64,000 nt of DNA from Candidatus Pullichristensenella avicola. Lineage in GTDB: Bacteria; Bacillota; Clostridia; Christensenellales; Aristaeellaceae. The position numbers and the translations under genes are program-made. Positions 8,063 through 17,259 of the stretch are shown in pieces. The number at the start of each line of letters is the position of its first letter. Within the stretch, counting starts at the first letter, position 1. The notes under the pieces are model-generated. The model made no database searches and was not told where the DNA came from. It saw only the letters and a program-made list of their open reading frames with translations. Where the stretch lies: assembly GCA_018711655.1 (NCBI GenBank), contig DVIA01000065.1, forward strand, positions 1 through 64,000, in the 5' to 3' direction.

Positions 8063-10534
8063 ATGGCATATTTTGCGAAATTTACCGAACGCGGCCAGCG
8101 GGCGCTGATGCGCGCCCAGCAGGAGGCCGCGCAACTGGGCAGAGCCTATGTGGGCACAGAGCATTTGCTTTTGGGCGTGCTCAGCGATCCTGGCGCGGCG
8201 TCCGCCGTTTTGAAGGGCGTGACGCTGGACGCCGTCCGCCAGGAGATCATTCAGATTCTCGGCCGCGGCGACGACAACTCGCCGATCAAAACCATGGTAT
8301 ACACGCCCAGAACGAAAAAGGTGCTTGAGCAGAGCGTGCGCGAGGCGCGCGATCTGAAACAGAATTACGTCGGCACCGAGCATATCCTGCTGGCGCTGAT
8401 GCGCGAGCGCGAAGGCGTGGCGGCGCATGTGATGATCAAAATGGGCATGGACCTGAACAAAGCCCGCGAAGAACTTCTGCGCGTGCTCAACGGCGGCGAG
8501 GAAGGCCCTTCCGGCGCTGCGGCGCAGGATCAGGAAACGCCTTCCCTCGATCAGTTCTCCCGCGATCTTACCAAGGCGGCGCAGGCCGGCGAACTCGATC
8601 CCGTCATCGGCCGCGCGCGGGAAATCGAGCGCATCGTGCAAATCCTTTCGCGGCGCACCAAGAACAATCCCGTGCTGATTGGCGAGCCGGGCGTGGGCAA
8701 GTCCGCCATCGTCGAGGGGCTGGCGCAACTCATTGTCGAGGGCAGCATCCCGGAAATTTTGCGCGGCAAGCGCGTCGTTTCCTTGGACCTGGCCGGCATG
8801 CTCGCGGGCGCGAAGTATCGAGGCGAATTTGAAGAGCGTCTGAAAAACGCCATGGCGGAAATCCGCAAGACGGGCAATGTCATCCTCTTCATCGACGAAT
8901 TGCACACCATCGTCGGCGCGGGCGCGTCCGAAGGCGCCATTGACGCGGCGAACATTCTCAAACCCCTGCTGGCGCGCGGCGAGATGCAGTGCATCGGCGC
9001 CACCACCCTGAAGGAATACCATAAGTATATTGAGAAGGATTCTGCGCTTGAGCGGCGCTTCCAGCCCGTCAACGTAGGCGAGCCGACGCGCGAGGAATCG
9101 GTGGAGATCCTGCGCGGCTTGCGCGATCGCTACGAGGCGCACCACCGCGTGCACATCACCGACGAAGCCATCGTCGCCGCGGTCAACCTCTCCGACCGCT
9201 ATATTTCCGATCGCTTCCTGCCCGACAAGGCCATCGACCTGGTGGACGAGGCCGCCTCGCGCGTGCGCATCAAGGCCTTCACCGCTCCGCCGGACATGAA
9301 GGAACAGCAGGCGCGCCTGGAGGTGCTCAACAAGGAGACCGAAGAAGCGGTCGCGCATGAGGACTTTGAAAAGGCGGCCAATTTGCGCGATCAGAAAAAG
9401 CAACTGCAAAACGAAATGGTCGAGCGCCGCAAGGAGTGGGAGCAGAAGCGCACCTCCAAGGTGGAAACCGTCGGCGAAGAAGAGATCGCTGAAATCGTCT
9501 CTTCGTGGACGGGCATCCCCGTCAAGCGCATGACCGAGAGCGAGGCCGAGCGCCTGATGCACCTGGAGGAAATCCTCCATCGCCGCGTCATCGGCCAGGA
9601 GGAGGCCGTTACGGCCGTTTCCAAGGCTGTGCGCCGCGCCCGCGCCGGCCTGAAAGACCCGAACCGGCCCATCGGCTCGTTCATCTTCCTCGGCCCCACA
9701 GGCGTAGGCAAGACCGAGCTTTGCAAAGCGCTGGGCGAGGCCCTCTTTGGAGACGAGGACAGTCTCATCCGCATCGACATGTCCGAGTATATGGAAAAGC
9801 ACTCCGTCTCGCGCATGATCGGTTCGCCGCCCGGCTATGTCGGCCACGAGGAGGGCGGCCAACTTACAGAGAAGGTGCGCCGCAAGCCTTACGCGGTCAT
9901 TCTCTTTGACGAAGTGGAAAAAGCGCACCCGGACGTGTTCAACGTGCTTTTGCAGATTCTTGAGGACGGCCGTCTTACCGACGGGCAGGGCCGCGTGGTG
10001 GACTTTAAGAACACCGTGGTCGTCATGACCAGCAACGCTGGCGCGCACACCCTGAAAAAGCAGCGCTCGCTCGGTTTTGGCAGCAGTTCCAGCGACGACA
10101 AGGGCTATGAGGCCATGCGTGAAAACATCATGGACGAGGTCAAGCGCATCTTCCGGCCGGAGTTTTTGAACCGCGTGGACGAGATCATCGTTTTCCATGC
10201 CCTCGAGCAGGAGGAAATCGACCGCATCGCCGCCCTGATGCTGTCCAACGTACAAAAGCGCCTGCGCGAGCGCGATATCGACCTGGAGGTGGACGATTCC
10301 GCCATCCATCTGCTCAGCGCGGCCGGATACGACCTGCAATATGGCGCGCGGCCGTTGCGCCGCGCCATTCAGCGCATGGTGGAGGACGCGCTCAGCGAGG
10401 AGATCCTCAACGGCAAGATCAAGCTGGGCGACCGCGTCTCCATGACGGCAAAGGACGGCCAACTCGTCTTTACGCCGCTTGCAAAAGCGGATGAATTGCC
10501 GCCGGCGCAGCCTGCCCTGCAGGGAAACGAGTAA
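8063..10534 (+). CDS. clpC: ClpC AAA+ unfoldase
   Basis: 823 aa Hsp100 chaperone that feeds substrates to ClpP. Domains: two Clp-N repeats (residues about 1-145), NBD1 with Walker A GEPGVGKS near 207 and Walker [11 protein letters not shown], a coiled middle domain with a UVR motif near 430-455, NBD2 with GPTGVGKT near 545 and [14 protein letters not shown], then a Clp-B C-terminal domain. The middle domain is short, as in ClpC rather than ClpB. AATGGAGGAAACCC precedes the ATG. Last gene of the CtsR operon; a clear terminator follows. Confidence 0.98.
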   Translation: MAYFAKFTERGQRALMRAQQEAAQLGRAYVGTEHLLLGVLSDPGAASAVLKGVTLDAVRQEIIQILGRGDDNSPIKTMVYTPRTKKVLEQSVREARDLKQNYVGTEHILLALMREREGVAAHVMIKMGMDLNKAREELLRVLNGGEEGPSGAAAQDQETPSLDQFSRDLTKAAQAGELDPVIGRAREIERIVQILSRRTKNNPVLIGEPGVGKSAIVEGLAQLIVEGSIPEILRGKRVVSLDLAGMLAGAKYRGEFEERLKNAMAEIRKTGNVILFIDELHTIVGAGASEGAIDAANILKPLLARGEMQCIGATTLKEYHKYIEKDSALERRFQPVNVGEPTREESVEILRGLRDRYEAHHRVHITDEAIVAAVNLSDRYISDRFLPDKAIDLVDEAASRVRIKAFTAPPDMKEQQARLEVLNKETEEAVAHEDFEKAANLRDQKKQLQNEMVERRKEWEQKRTSKVETVGEEEIAEIVSSWTGIPVKRMTESEAERLMHLEEILHRRVIGQEEAVTAVSKAVRRARAGLKDPNRPIGSFIFLGPTGVGKTELCKALGEALFGDEDSLIRIDMSEYMEKHSVSRMIGSPPGYVGHEEGGQLTEKVRRKPYAVILFDEVEKAHPDVFNVLLQILEDGRLTDGQGRVVDFKNTVVVMTSNAGAHTLKKQRSLGFGSSSSDDKGYEAMRENIMDEVKRIFRPEFLNRVDEIIVFHALEQEEIDRIAALMLSNVQKRLRERDIDLEVDDSAIHLLSAAGYDLQYGARPLRRAIQRMVEDALSEEILNGKIKLGDRVSMTAKDGQLVFTPLAKADELPPAQPALQGNE

Positions 10535-10543
10535 CAAACCGAA

Positions 10544-10583
10544 AGCGCCCGCCCGCGCGAAACTCGTGGGCGGGCGCTGTTTT
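10544..10583 (+). terminator. rho-independent terminator of the clpC operon
   Basis: AGCGCCCGCCC (10544-10554) pairs perfectly with GGGCGGGCGCT (10568-10578), 13-nt loop, followed by GTTTTC. It starts 10 bp after the clpC stop codon. Confidence 0.85.
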
Positions 10584-11014
10584 CGTCTGATAGGGCGGGA
10601 ATCTTTGGCAGATGCGCAAATGCCGGGAAAACCCGCGGCGCTTGCATGCAAGGAGAAAAGGACCCGCATATCCGCATCCGCCCGGCAAAACGGGAAGGTT
10701 TTCATCAACGCAAAAAAAGCCGGGCGCGCGGCGCGTCGTTTTTTTTGCATGAGGCGTCTGAAAATAGCGTCCTGGGAATGGGTTCTCACTGCATTTTCCA
10801 CATCCGCAGGGCGTTTGCAGCTGCGGCGGCGCAGCGAAGGATTGCGCGCGGCGGCGAATTGTGCCTGTAAAACGGGCGTGCGTTCACCGCTTTGAAACCG
10901 GCGCCGGCGAAGAGGACGGGCCAGGAATCCGGCGCCTTGGGGGGACCGGATGCGGATCCATACAGCGGAACTACCGCCGCAAGGCCTTCCCTCGTCCGCG
11001 CGAGCAATTCCACC
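10584..11014. other. gene-free interval downstream of clpC
   Basis: About 430 bp. I find no reading frame with a ribosome-binding site or recognisable protein. It contains runs of A and T around 10715-10750. Together with the miaB fragment that follows, it looks like decayed or rearranged DNA. Confidence 0.5.
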
Positions 11015-11365
11015 AGGGCGCGATGCAATGGGAGCAGAAGTTGTTGCAGCCGTACATGATGATGACAAACGCGGAAAAGGCGCTGGCGCGCTGCTGCGGC
11101 AGGCCTTCGGCAATTACGCCGTCGCTGCGCAGGACCTCGACCACCGGATTCCTCTCTTCGAGAACGCGCCAGAGATACTCGGGCAGCCGATGCAGGTTAT
11201 GCGTTCCGAACACCAGGTCGATAAACGGATACTGTTTCTTGAGCCGCTCGGCCATGCCCTCCTCCTGCGCCATGCAACCGCCCACGCAGATCAGGATATC
11301 CGGCCGTTCCCGTTTCAACTCCTTGAGCCAGATGACGTTGCCCAAAGCGCGGTTTTTTGCATTTT
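11015..11365 (-). pseudogene. 351-bp partial copy of miaB
   Basis: The minus strand here matches miaB positions 22974-23324 without gaps. I count nine differences in 351 bases (about 97 percent identity). The copied part covers the end of the UPF0004 domain and the radical-SAM cysteine cluster, which reads CNNFCSHC here and CNNFCSYC in the intact gene. There is no start region, the homology stops abruptly at both ends, and no internal stop has arisen. A recent partial duplication is the simplest reading. If transcribed from the plus strand, its RNA would be antisense to miaB mRNA. Confidence 0.9.
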
Positions 11366-11404
11366 AAGCGCCTCGTTCCTGCCGCTCCCGTCCGCAAATG
11401 GTTC

Positions 11405-11457
11405 GCCCTGCGCGAGTCTTTGCAGGCGGAGGCAGGCTCGCGCCTCACGCGCAGGGC
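11405..11457. other. inverted repeat downstream of the PBP gene
   Basis: GCCCTGCGCG (11405-11414) and CGCGCAGGGC (11448-11457) are perfect inverted copies with a 33-nt loop. It lies just past the stop codon of the minus-strand PBP gene, without a T-run. Possible weak terminator. Confidence 0.35.
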
Positions 11458-11493
11458 ATCGCCGATGGGGGAATTCCCTCTGAAGCGTTTCGC

Positions 11494-13875
11494 CTAGCTG
11501 AACAGGGCCTGCAATGGTTCAGCCTCCGCAGGCGGCGCGGTCGGCGAGGCGGGCTGAAGAAGGCCTTCAAGGCGTCCCAGCAGTCCGCCAGGCGTATAGC
11601 GCACGCGCAGGCTTTCCGCGCCTGTGAGCAGTTCGCCCTCTGCATAAAGCAACGCATGGCGGGGAATGACGCTGTACTCGTGCGCCTGCGCGGTGTCCGC
11701 AGAACTGTCGGCGTATTCGAGGCGTTCGCCGGCCTCGCCGCGCAGAATGGCGACCGCCTCGGCGCGCGCGTCCGTATGGCGAATGAGCATATATTCCGCG
11801 TTTTCATCGCGCGCAGTAAAGCGCAAAAGCGGCGCTTCACCCGGCGCGCTTGCCAGTTCCAGGTCTGTGACCGGCTCGGGCGCGTCCCACTTGTCGCTTA
11901 CCGTCTGCGGTTCGCGGCCCGCGTAGAAAAGTTCCGTTTGCGCGTACGCCTCGGGCGTGCGTTCGGCGGCCAGCGCAACGGCCTCATCCTGCGTAAGCGA
12001 CAGCGCGTCTATGTCCACGCGGCGCAACGTAGCCGGCGTGTCAAAATCGCCGCGTCGCCAGGTTTCGTCAACAGCGGAGAGAAACGCCGCGCACAGGCGC
12101 GCCGGATAACTGCTGCCGCCCGCCCAGTCGGGCATGGCGTGTTCGCTGTCCGGGTCGTCAAATCCCATCCATACGGTCACCGCCAGTTTGGGGGTATAGG
12201 CCGCCGTCCAGGCGTCGCGGTTGCCGCCGTCCTCCATGCCGACGGTTCCCGTCTTTCCCGCCACGCTGGCGTTCACGGCGCTGAGTGCGTTTGCGCTTCC
12301 CTGCGACGCTGCGGTTGTAAGCATATCGGTGATGATGCAGGCCGTTTCCGCGGACACGGTGCGCTTCGCGGGGACTTCCGCCTGATAAAGCACTTTGCCG
12401 TTGCGATCGACAATTTTGCGCACAGCGTGCGCTTCCACGCGCGCGCCGCCGTTGGCAAGCGCGCAGTATGCGGCGCACAATTGCGCGGGGGAAACGCCTT
12501 CGGTCATGGAGCCGAGCGCCAGCGCGAGGTTTGCATCGCTGTCTGCGGGGTCGAGGCCAAAGCGCTCCATCTGCGCGCGCAGCGCTGCGACGCCGATCTT
12601 GTCGGCCAAATCTACCGTGGCGACGTTCAGCGAGCGCGAAAGCGCCTCGCGCAACGTTACCCGGCCGTAGTAACTGCCGCCGGCATTGCCCGGCGCATAG
12701 CCGTCTGAAAATACGCGCGGCGTGTCATCGACAATGCTTGTGGGCAAATAGCCGTATCCCTCCACGGCCGCCGCGTAGGCGGAAACCGGCTTGATGGCGC
12801 TACCCGGCTGCCGAAGAATCTGCGTGGCGCGATTCAGGCCCAGTCGCACGTCATAACTTCTGCCGCCGACCAGGGCGACAATCTCCCCGTTTTCAACATT
12901 TTCCGCCACCAGGGCAGCCTGCGCGGGCGTGCCATCTGCGGCAGGATCGGGAAAATTCGCGCCGTTTTCAAACAAAGCCTCGGCCGCCGCCTGCGCCTGA
13001 GGGTCCAGGGCGGTGTAAATGGCGTAACCGCCGCAGAGCAGTTCATCCCGCGTAATCCCCAGGATTTGCTGCGCTTCTGTCGCCGCCTGATCCAGATACC
13101 AACCAAACTGCGCGCTTTCTTCTGAGAGATGCAGGGAAAGCGCCTCCTGCTTTGCCGTTTCGGCCTCCTCTGTGCTGATAAAGCCGCATTTCTCCATCTC
13201 GTCCAATACCAGATTGCGCCTTTCCATGGCGTTTTCCGGCTCCAAATGCGGCGCATAATTGCTCGGCGACTTGATCACTCCTGCCAAAAGCGCGCCTTCC
13301 GCGAGCGTCAATTCCCTGGCGCGCTTGCCGAAGTAAGCTTCGGCGGCGGCCTCGACGCCATATGCGCCGCGCCCGAAATAGACGACGTTGAGGTAGCGTT
13401 CGAGAATATCGTCCTTTCCCATCTTGCGCTCCAATTGGAGCGCTAGAACGGCTTCCTGCGCCTTGCGGGAAAGCGTTTTTTCACCGCTGAGATGGGTGAG
13501 TTTGATCAGCTGTTGCGTGATCGTGGAAGCGCCCTGCGCGAGGCTCATGGTGCGCAGATCGTGCCACAGCGCCCCGAATACGCGCACGACATCCACGCCG
13601 GAATGTTCGTAGAACCGTTGATCTTCGGCGGCAATGAATGCCTGTTGCACATGCGCGGGGATCGCCTCCAGCGCTACATAAACGCGGTTTTCACTGCCAT
13701 AGAGGCTGCCCACGCGCCCGCCGTTTGCGTCGTAAACGATGCTCGTCTGGTCCAGCCGCGTCAATTTCTCCATATCCAGTTTTTCCCAGTTCCACGGTTC
13801 CAGAAGCAACAGCAGCGCCACCAACAGCGCCGCGAGCGCGCCTGGAATTGCCCAGCGAATCCAATTTCGCTTCAC
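11494..13875 (-). CDS. class A penicillin-binding protein (PBP1A-like)
   Basis: 793 aa bifunctional peptidoglycan synthase. A short cytoplasmic tail and one membrane segment (about residues 10-27, AALLVALLLLLEPW) lead to a GT51 glycosyltransferase with EDQRFYEHSGVD near 83 and STITQQLIKLTHLSGE. The transpeptidase follows with active-site QPGSAIKP near 360, SRSLN near 412 and KTGT near 537. A C-terminal fibronectin-III-like region (about 665-770) ends in a Pro/Ala-rich tail. The start is GTG at 13875, behind AGGAGGCAAAATC; upstream ATGs lack such a site. It stands alone and diverges from the FtsH-like gene. Confidence 0.94.
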   Translation of the reverse strand: MKRNWIRWAIPGALAALLVALLLLLEPWNWEKLDMEKLTRLDQTSIVYDANGGRVGSLYGSENRVYVALEAIPAHVQQAFIAAEDQRFYEHSGVDVVRVFGALWHDLRTMSLAQGASTITQQLIKLTHLSGEKTLSRKAQEAVLALQLERKMGKDDILERYLNVVYFGRGAYGVEAAAEAYFGKRARELTLAEGALLAGVIKSPSNYAPHLEPENAMERRNLVLDEMEKCGFISTEEAETAKQEALSLHLSEESAQFGWYLDQAATEAQQILGITRDELLCGGYAIYTALDPQAQAAAEALFENGANFPDPAADGTPAQAALVAENVENGEIVALVGGRSYDVRLGLNRATQILRQPGSAIKPVSAYAAAVEGYGYLPTSIVDDTPRVFSDGYAPGNAGGSYYGRVTLREALSRSLNVATVDLADKIGVAALRAQMERFGLDPADSDANLALALGSMTEGVSPAQLCAAYCALANGGARVEAHAVRKIVDRNGKVLYQAEVPAKRTVSAETACIITDMLTTAASQGSANALSAVNASVAGKTGTVGMEDGGNRDAWTAAYTPKLAVTVWMGFDDPDSEHAMPDWAGGSSYPARLCAAFLSAVDETWRRGDFDTPATLRRVDIDALSLTQDEAVALAAERTPEAYAQTELFYAGREPQTVSDKWDAPEPVTDLELASAPGEAPLLRFTARDENAEYMLIRHTDARAEAVAILRGEAGERLEYADSSADTAQAHEYSVIPRHALLYAEGELLTGAESLRVRYTPGGLLGRLEGLLQPASPTAPPAEAEPLQALFS

Positions 13876-14006
13876 GATTTTGCCTCCTGCCTCGTTCTGT
13901 TGCCGTCCTGGGCCGTGCTGCGTTTGCACATCTGCCAGCCTAGCTTTTCCCAATCCCGGGGCTTTTAGCCGCTTTTGCCGAAAGTTGTTCGTAGACGCGC
14001 GCGCCT

Positions 14007-14033
14007 TATATGCGTTACAATATATATGCGTTA
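14007..14033 (+). promoter_or_regulatory. direct repeats upstream of the FtsH-like gene
   Basis: TATATGCGTTA occurs at 14007-14017 and again at 14023-14033, a 16-bp period. A TACAAT box (14016-14021) lies between them. Possible operator or promoter element; the sigma factor cannot be assigned. Confidence 0.4.
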
Positions 14034-14052
14034 ACCGATAGAGGTGATCCAA

Positions 14053-15576
14053 TTGAAGCGAACCTGGAACCTGATCAGCGCCGGCTCCATGTGGCTGTTG
14101 CTTACAGGGCTGTTGCTTTCTCTGCTCTCCGGCGGCGGGGCGACGAGCGTGAACGCGGCCGCGCGCATTTGCCTGGCCGCGGCGGTGGCGCTGTTTATCG
14201 CCGCGACGCTTTTGCGCCCGCGGGCGCTGCGCGCGGAGGCTGCGGGCGGCATAGCGGGAATGGATGCTGCAACGCGCGCGCCACAGTGCGACTTTCGCGA
14301 CGTGGCGGCCAACGACGAAGCGCGCGCCAGCCTGCTGCAACTTGCAGATTACCTCAGGGAGCCGCAAAAATACGCGCGCTACGGGGCGCGCATGCCGCGC
14401 GGCGTGTTGCTCTACGGGCCGCCGGGCACCGGCAAAACGCTGCTGGCCCGCGCGCTGGCGGGCGAGGCGGGCGTGCCGTTCTTTGCGCTCTCCGGCTCGG
14501 ATTTTGTGCAAATGTATGTAGGCGTTGGCGCCAGCCGTGTGCGGGAATTGTTCAAAAGAGCCCGCAAGGCCGGCCGATGCGTCATTTTCATCGACGAAAT
14601 CGACGCGATGGCCAAAAAACGGGATGATATGTCCTCGGACGAGCGGGATCAGACGCTCAACGCGCTGCTGAGCGAAATGTCAGGCTTTCGGCCTACGGAC
14701 GGCGTAATCGTGCTGGCGGCGACCAATCGCCTGGAGGCGCTTGATCCGGCGCTGTTGCGCCCGGGACGCTTTGACCGCCAGATCGAAGTCGGCCTGCCCG
14801 GGCGCGAAGAGCGGCTGAGCATCCTGCGGCTGCACGGGCGCAATAAGCCCCTTTCCAGCGCGGTTGACCTGGAGGCGCTTGCCCGCGACACAAGCTGCTT
14901 TTCGGGTGCGTCCCTGGAAAGCCTGCTCAACGAAGCCGCCATCGCCGCCGCGGAACGAGGCGCGGAGGCGATCGAACCGGAGGATATTCGCGGCGCGTTT
15001 TACAAAACGGTGGCCGGCGCGGATCGAAAAAGCACCGCTTCGCACGCGGAAAGACGCGTTATCGCCGTACACGAGGCCGGTCATGCGCTGATTTCGCTGA
15101 TTCTGACGCCGGAGAACACCCTTAAGCGCGTCAGCATCCTGCCTGCAGGCGGCGGCGCCGCGGGGTATAATCTCTCCATCCCGCCGGAGCGCACCATGCT
15201 GGCAAAACGGGATATTGAAAACCAGATACAGGTTCTTTTGGCCGGGCGCGCGGCGGAAATGCTCGTCGGAGGCGAGGAAGCCCTGACCGCTGGCGCGTCC
15301 AACGATCTGACCCGTGCGGCGGATCTCGCGGCAGCGCTGATTATGGATCTTGGCATGGGCGGGGAGCCCGCAGTTTCCCTGCGCGCGCTTGGCCGCGCCT
15401 GCGGCGGCGGCGACGACGCCAAGGCGCTCTGCCGGCAGAAACTTGACGAACTGTTCCAGCGCGTCGCCAATCTACTGCTGGAACGCTCGGACGATCTTTT
15501 GCGCCTGACAGAAGCGCTTGTGGCGCGTGAATCCATGACTGGAGAGGAGATCAAAGCGCTTTTGCGCGACGCATAA
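14053..15576 (+). CDS. compact FtsH-like AAA+ zinc metalloprotease
   Basis: About 507 aa, shorter than typical FtsH (600-650 aa). Two closely spaced membrane segments (about residues 10-50) leave almost no extracytoplasmic domain. The AAA module has GPPGTGKT near 120, [10 protein letters not shown] and the second region of homology [18 protein letters not shown]. The protease has HEAGH near 339 and [13 protein letters not shown] with the third zinc ligand, so it should be active. The TTG at 14053 lies 6 nt from GAGGTG; a GTG at 14044 is part of that site and is less likely. It sits directly upstream of spoIIA, which suggests, without proof, a role in sporulation. Confidence 0.88.
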   Translation: MKRTWNLISAGSMWLLLTGLLLSLLSGGGATSVNAAARICLAAAVALFIAATLLRPRALRAEAAGGIAGMDAATRAPQCDFRDVAANDEARASLLQLADYLREPQKYARYGARMPRGVLLYGPPGTGKTLLARALAGEAGVPFFALSGSDFVQMYVGVGASRVRELFKRARKAGRCVIFIDEIDAMAKKRDDMSSDERDQTLNALLSEMSGFRPTDGVIVLAATNRLEALDPALLRPGRFDRQIEVGLPGREERLSILRLHGRNKPLSSAVDLEALARDTSCFSGASLESLLNEAAIAAAERGAEAIEPEDIRGAFYKTVAGADRKSTASHAERRVIAVHEAGHALISLILTPENTLKRVSILPAGGGAAGYNLSIPPERTMLAKRDIENQIQVLLAGRAAEMLVGGEEALTAGASNDLTRAADLAAALIMDLGMGGEPAVSLRALGRACGGGDDAKALCRQKLDELFQRVANLLLERSDDLLRLTEALVARESMTGEEIKALLRDA

Positions 15577-15640
15577 CCTGTCGCGCGGCGCGCCGTCGAA
15601 CGGTTGGCGCGTTTCGGCACAGACATACAAAATTCGAGGC

Positions 15641-15666
15641 AGGATACGACACAACGGGCATGGAAT
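15641..15666 (+). promoter_or_regulatory. putative sigma-H promoter of the spoIIA operon
   Basis: AGGATA (15641-15646) and GAAT (15663-15666) are 22 bp apart start to start, matching the known sigma-H pattern (AGGAwWW, 11-12 bp, RnnGAAT). It lies 37 bp upstream of spoIIAA. In Bacillus, spoIIA is driven by sigma-H with Spo0A. I could not define a Spo0A box. Confidence 0.6.
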
Positions 15667-15702
15667 CATTGCCGGAGAAACACTGGCGAAGGGAATGATT
15701 CC

Positions 15703-16008
15703 ATGCTCTCTTATGAGAAACACAGAAGTATGCTGATCGTGCGGCTTGAGGGCGAATTGGACCATGAACGCATCGGCCCCATCCGCGCGGAACTGGACGC
15801 GCTGATTCGCGACCCGCAGGTAAAGCATCTCATTTTGGACATGGGCGGCGTCAGTTTTATGGACAGTTCCGCCATCGGCCTTGTCATCGGGCGCTATAAG
15901 GCGCTTGCGCGGCGAGGAGGGCGCGTTTCGGTGGAACGCACAGCGCCGCGCGTAGATAGGATTTTTGAAATGGCGGGTTTGTATTCGATCGTAGAAAAAC
16001 GCGCCTGA
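15703..16008 (+). CDS. spoIIAA: anti-sigma factor antagonist SpoIIAA
   Basis: 101 aa STAS-domain protein (Bacillus SpoIIAA is 117 aa). When dephosphorylated it captures SpoIIAB and frees sigma-F in the forespore. Seen: MLSYEKHRSMLIVRLEGELD, then LILDMGGVSFMDSSAIGLVIGR with the phosphorylatable serine in MDSSAIG, and ALARRGGRVSVE. GAAGGGAATGATTCC precedes the ATG at 15703. First gene of spoIIAA-spoIIAB-sigF. Confidence 0.95.
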   Translation: MLSYEKHRSMLIVRLEGELDHERIGPIRAELDALIRDPQVKHLILDMGGVSFMDSSAIGLVIGRYKALARRGGRVSVERTAPRVDRIFEMAGLYSIVEKRA

Positions 16009-16022
16009 AAGCGGAGGGGCTT

Positions 16023-16478
16023 ATGAGAATCAAAAATGAGATGCGGCTGGATTTTCCCGCCGCCGGAAAAAATGAGAGTTTTGCGCGCCTGGTCATCAGC
16101 GCGTTCATCCTGCCGCTCAATCCCACGTTGGAGGAAATGTCCGACGTCAAGACGGCCGTTTCCGAAGCCGTTACCAACGCCATCGTGCATGGTTACGGCG
16201 GCGAAGAAGGGACGGTGCGCATACACGCGACGCTGTATGAAGACGATACGCTGCGCGTAGACGTGATTGACGCGGGACGTGGCATCGCAAATATAGAACT
16301 TGCCCGCACGCCGTTTTTCACCACCTGCGAGAATGATGAGCGCTCCGGCATGGGATTTACCGTGATGGAAAGCTTCATGGACGACGTTCGCGTAACTTCC
16401 AAAGTCGGCCGCGGCACCACGGTACGCCTTGAAAAGCGTCTGCGCGCCTGCGAGGAACAGGACGCGCGTCGCGCTTGA
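16023..16478 (+). CDS. spoIIAB: anti-sigma-F factor and serine kinase SpoIIAB
   Basis: 151 aa GHKL-fold kinase that holds sigma-F and phosphorylates SpoIIAA. Seen: N box VSEAVTNAIVHGYGG, G1 box VIDAGRGIANIE, and G2 box ERSGMGFTVMESFMDDV. The length matches Bacillus SpoIIAB (146 aa). AGCGGAGGGGCTT precedes the ATG. It begins 14 bp after spoIIAA and overlaps the sigF start. Confidence 0.96.
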   Translation: MRIKNEMRLDFPAAGKNESFARLVISAFILPLNPTLEEMSDVKTAVSEAVTNAIVHGYGGEEGTVRIHATLYEDDTLRVDVIDAGRGIANIELARTPFFTTCENDERSGMGFTVMESFMDDVRVTSKVGRGTTVRLEKRLRACEEQDARRA

Positions 16479-17203
16479 CGCCGGAGAGGCACGAAAGCAC
16501 GCGCGCGCTGTTTCAAAGCGCCCGCAATGGCGATAAAGCGGCGCGCGAAAAACTCATATGCGATAACCTTGCGCTGGTACGGCACCTTGTCAAGCGCTTT
16601 CTGGACCGTGGCCGCGAGTACGACGATCTGTATCAATACGGCTGTCTCGGGCTGGTCAAGGCGGTGGACCGCTATGATCCCGCCTTTGGCACGGCCTTTT
16701 CCACCTACGCTGTGCCGGTCATTCTCGGGGAGATTCGCCGGTTTCTGCGCGACGACGGCAGCGTGCATGTGGCGCGCTCCATCAAGGAAAACGCACGCCG
16801 CCTCGAGGAAGCGCGGGAAAGCATCCTTCGCACAAGCGGCAGGGAACCGGGCGTTGAGGAACTGGCCGCGTTCCTGTCGCTGTCGCGAGAGGAGGTATTG
16901 CTGGCGCTCAACGCCCGCCGCAGTGTGCGCTCGTTGGATGCAAGCATCGACGCGGATGGGGAGATATGCCTGAAGGACGCCATCGGCGTAGATTGCATGG
17001 AGGCGGTGGAAAAAAGGCTCCTGCTGCGGAGCCTTTTAAAAACGTTGCCCAAAGAGGAGATGCGCCTGATCGCCATGCGCTATTTCCAGCGCCGCACCCA
17101 AACGGAAATCGCCAGGGAAATGGGGGTTTCGCAAGTGCAGGTTTCTCGCATGGAAAGCCGCATTCTCAAGCGGTTGCGGCAGTATGCAGAATCTGGTCTG
17201 TAA
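16475..17203 (+). CDS. sigF: forespore sigma factor F
   Basis: 242 aa sigma-70 family protein, the first compartment-specific sporulation sigma factor. Seen: region 2 ENLALVRH-like segment LVRHLVKRFLDRGREYDDLYQ, GLVKAVDRYDP, FSTYAVPVILGEIRRFLRDDG, and region 4 with RRTQTEIAREMGVSQVQVSRME. The start appears to be TTG at 16475, overlapping the spoIIAB stop by 4 bp (translational coupling). The stop codon lies 2 bp from the convergent lysA stop, so there is no room for a separate terminator. Confidence 0.95.
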   Translation: MTPERHESTRALFQSARNGDKAAREKLICDNLALVRHLVKRFLDRGREYDDLYQYGCLGLVKAVDRYDPAFGTAFSTYAVPVILGEIRRFLRDDGSVHVARSIKENARRLEEARESILRTSGREPGVEELAAFLSLSREEVLLALNARRSVRSLDASIDADGEICLKDAIGVDCMEAVEKRLLLRSLLKTLPKEEMRLIAMRYFQRRTQTEIAREMGVSQVQVSRMESRILKRLRQYAESGL

Positions 17204-17205
17204 TA

Positions 17206-17259
17206 TCAAACTTTAGTCTCTTTGAAAGAAACTTCAGTCTTAAAATTCAAAACTTCGGT
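17206..17259 (-). repeat. 21-bp tandem repeats forming the 3' end of lysA
   Basis: On the minus strand, two full 21-bp units start ACCGAAGTT (complement of 17239-17259) and ACTGAAGTT (complement of 17218-17238). A partial third, ACTAAAGTT, contains the stop codon. They encode TEVLNFK, TEVSFKE and TKV. The block is AT-rich against its surroundings. A close relative of this array occurs in mutL. Confidence 0.7.

Noticed and set aside
10971..11345. A second functional miaB-like gene
   Set aside because: The frame covers only the middle of MiaB, lacks the N-terminal cluster cysteines and the TRAM domain, and ends in unrelated sequence.
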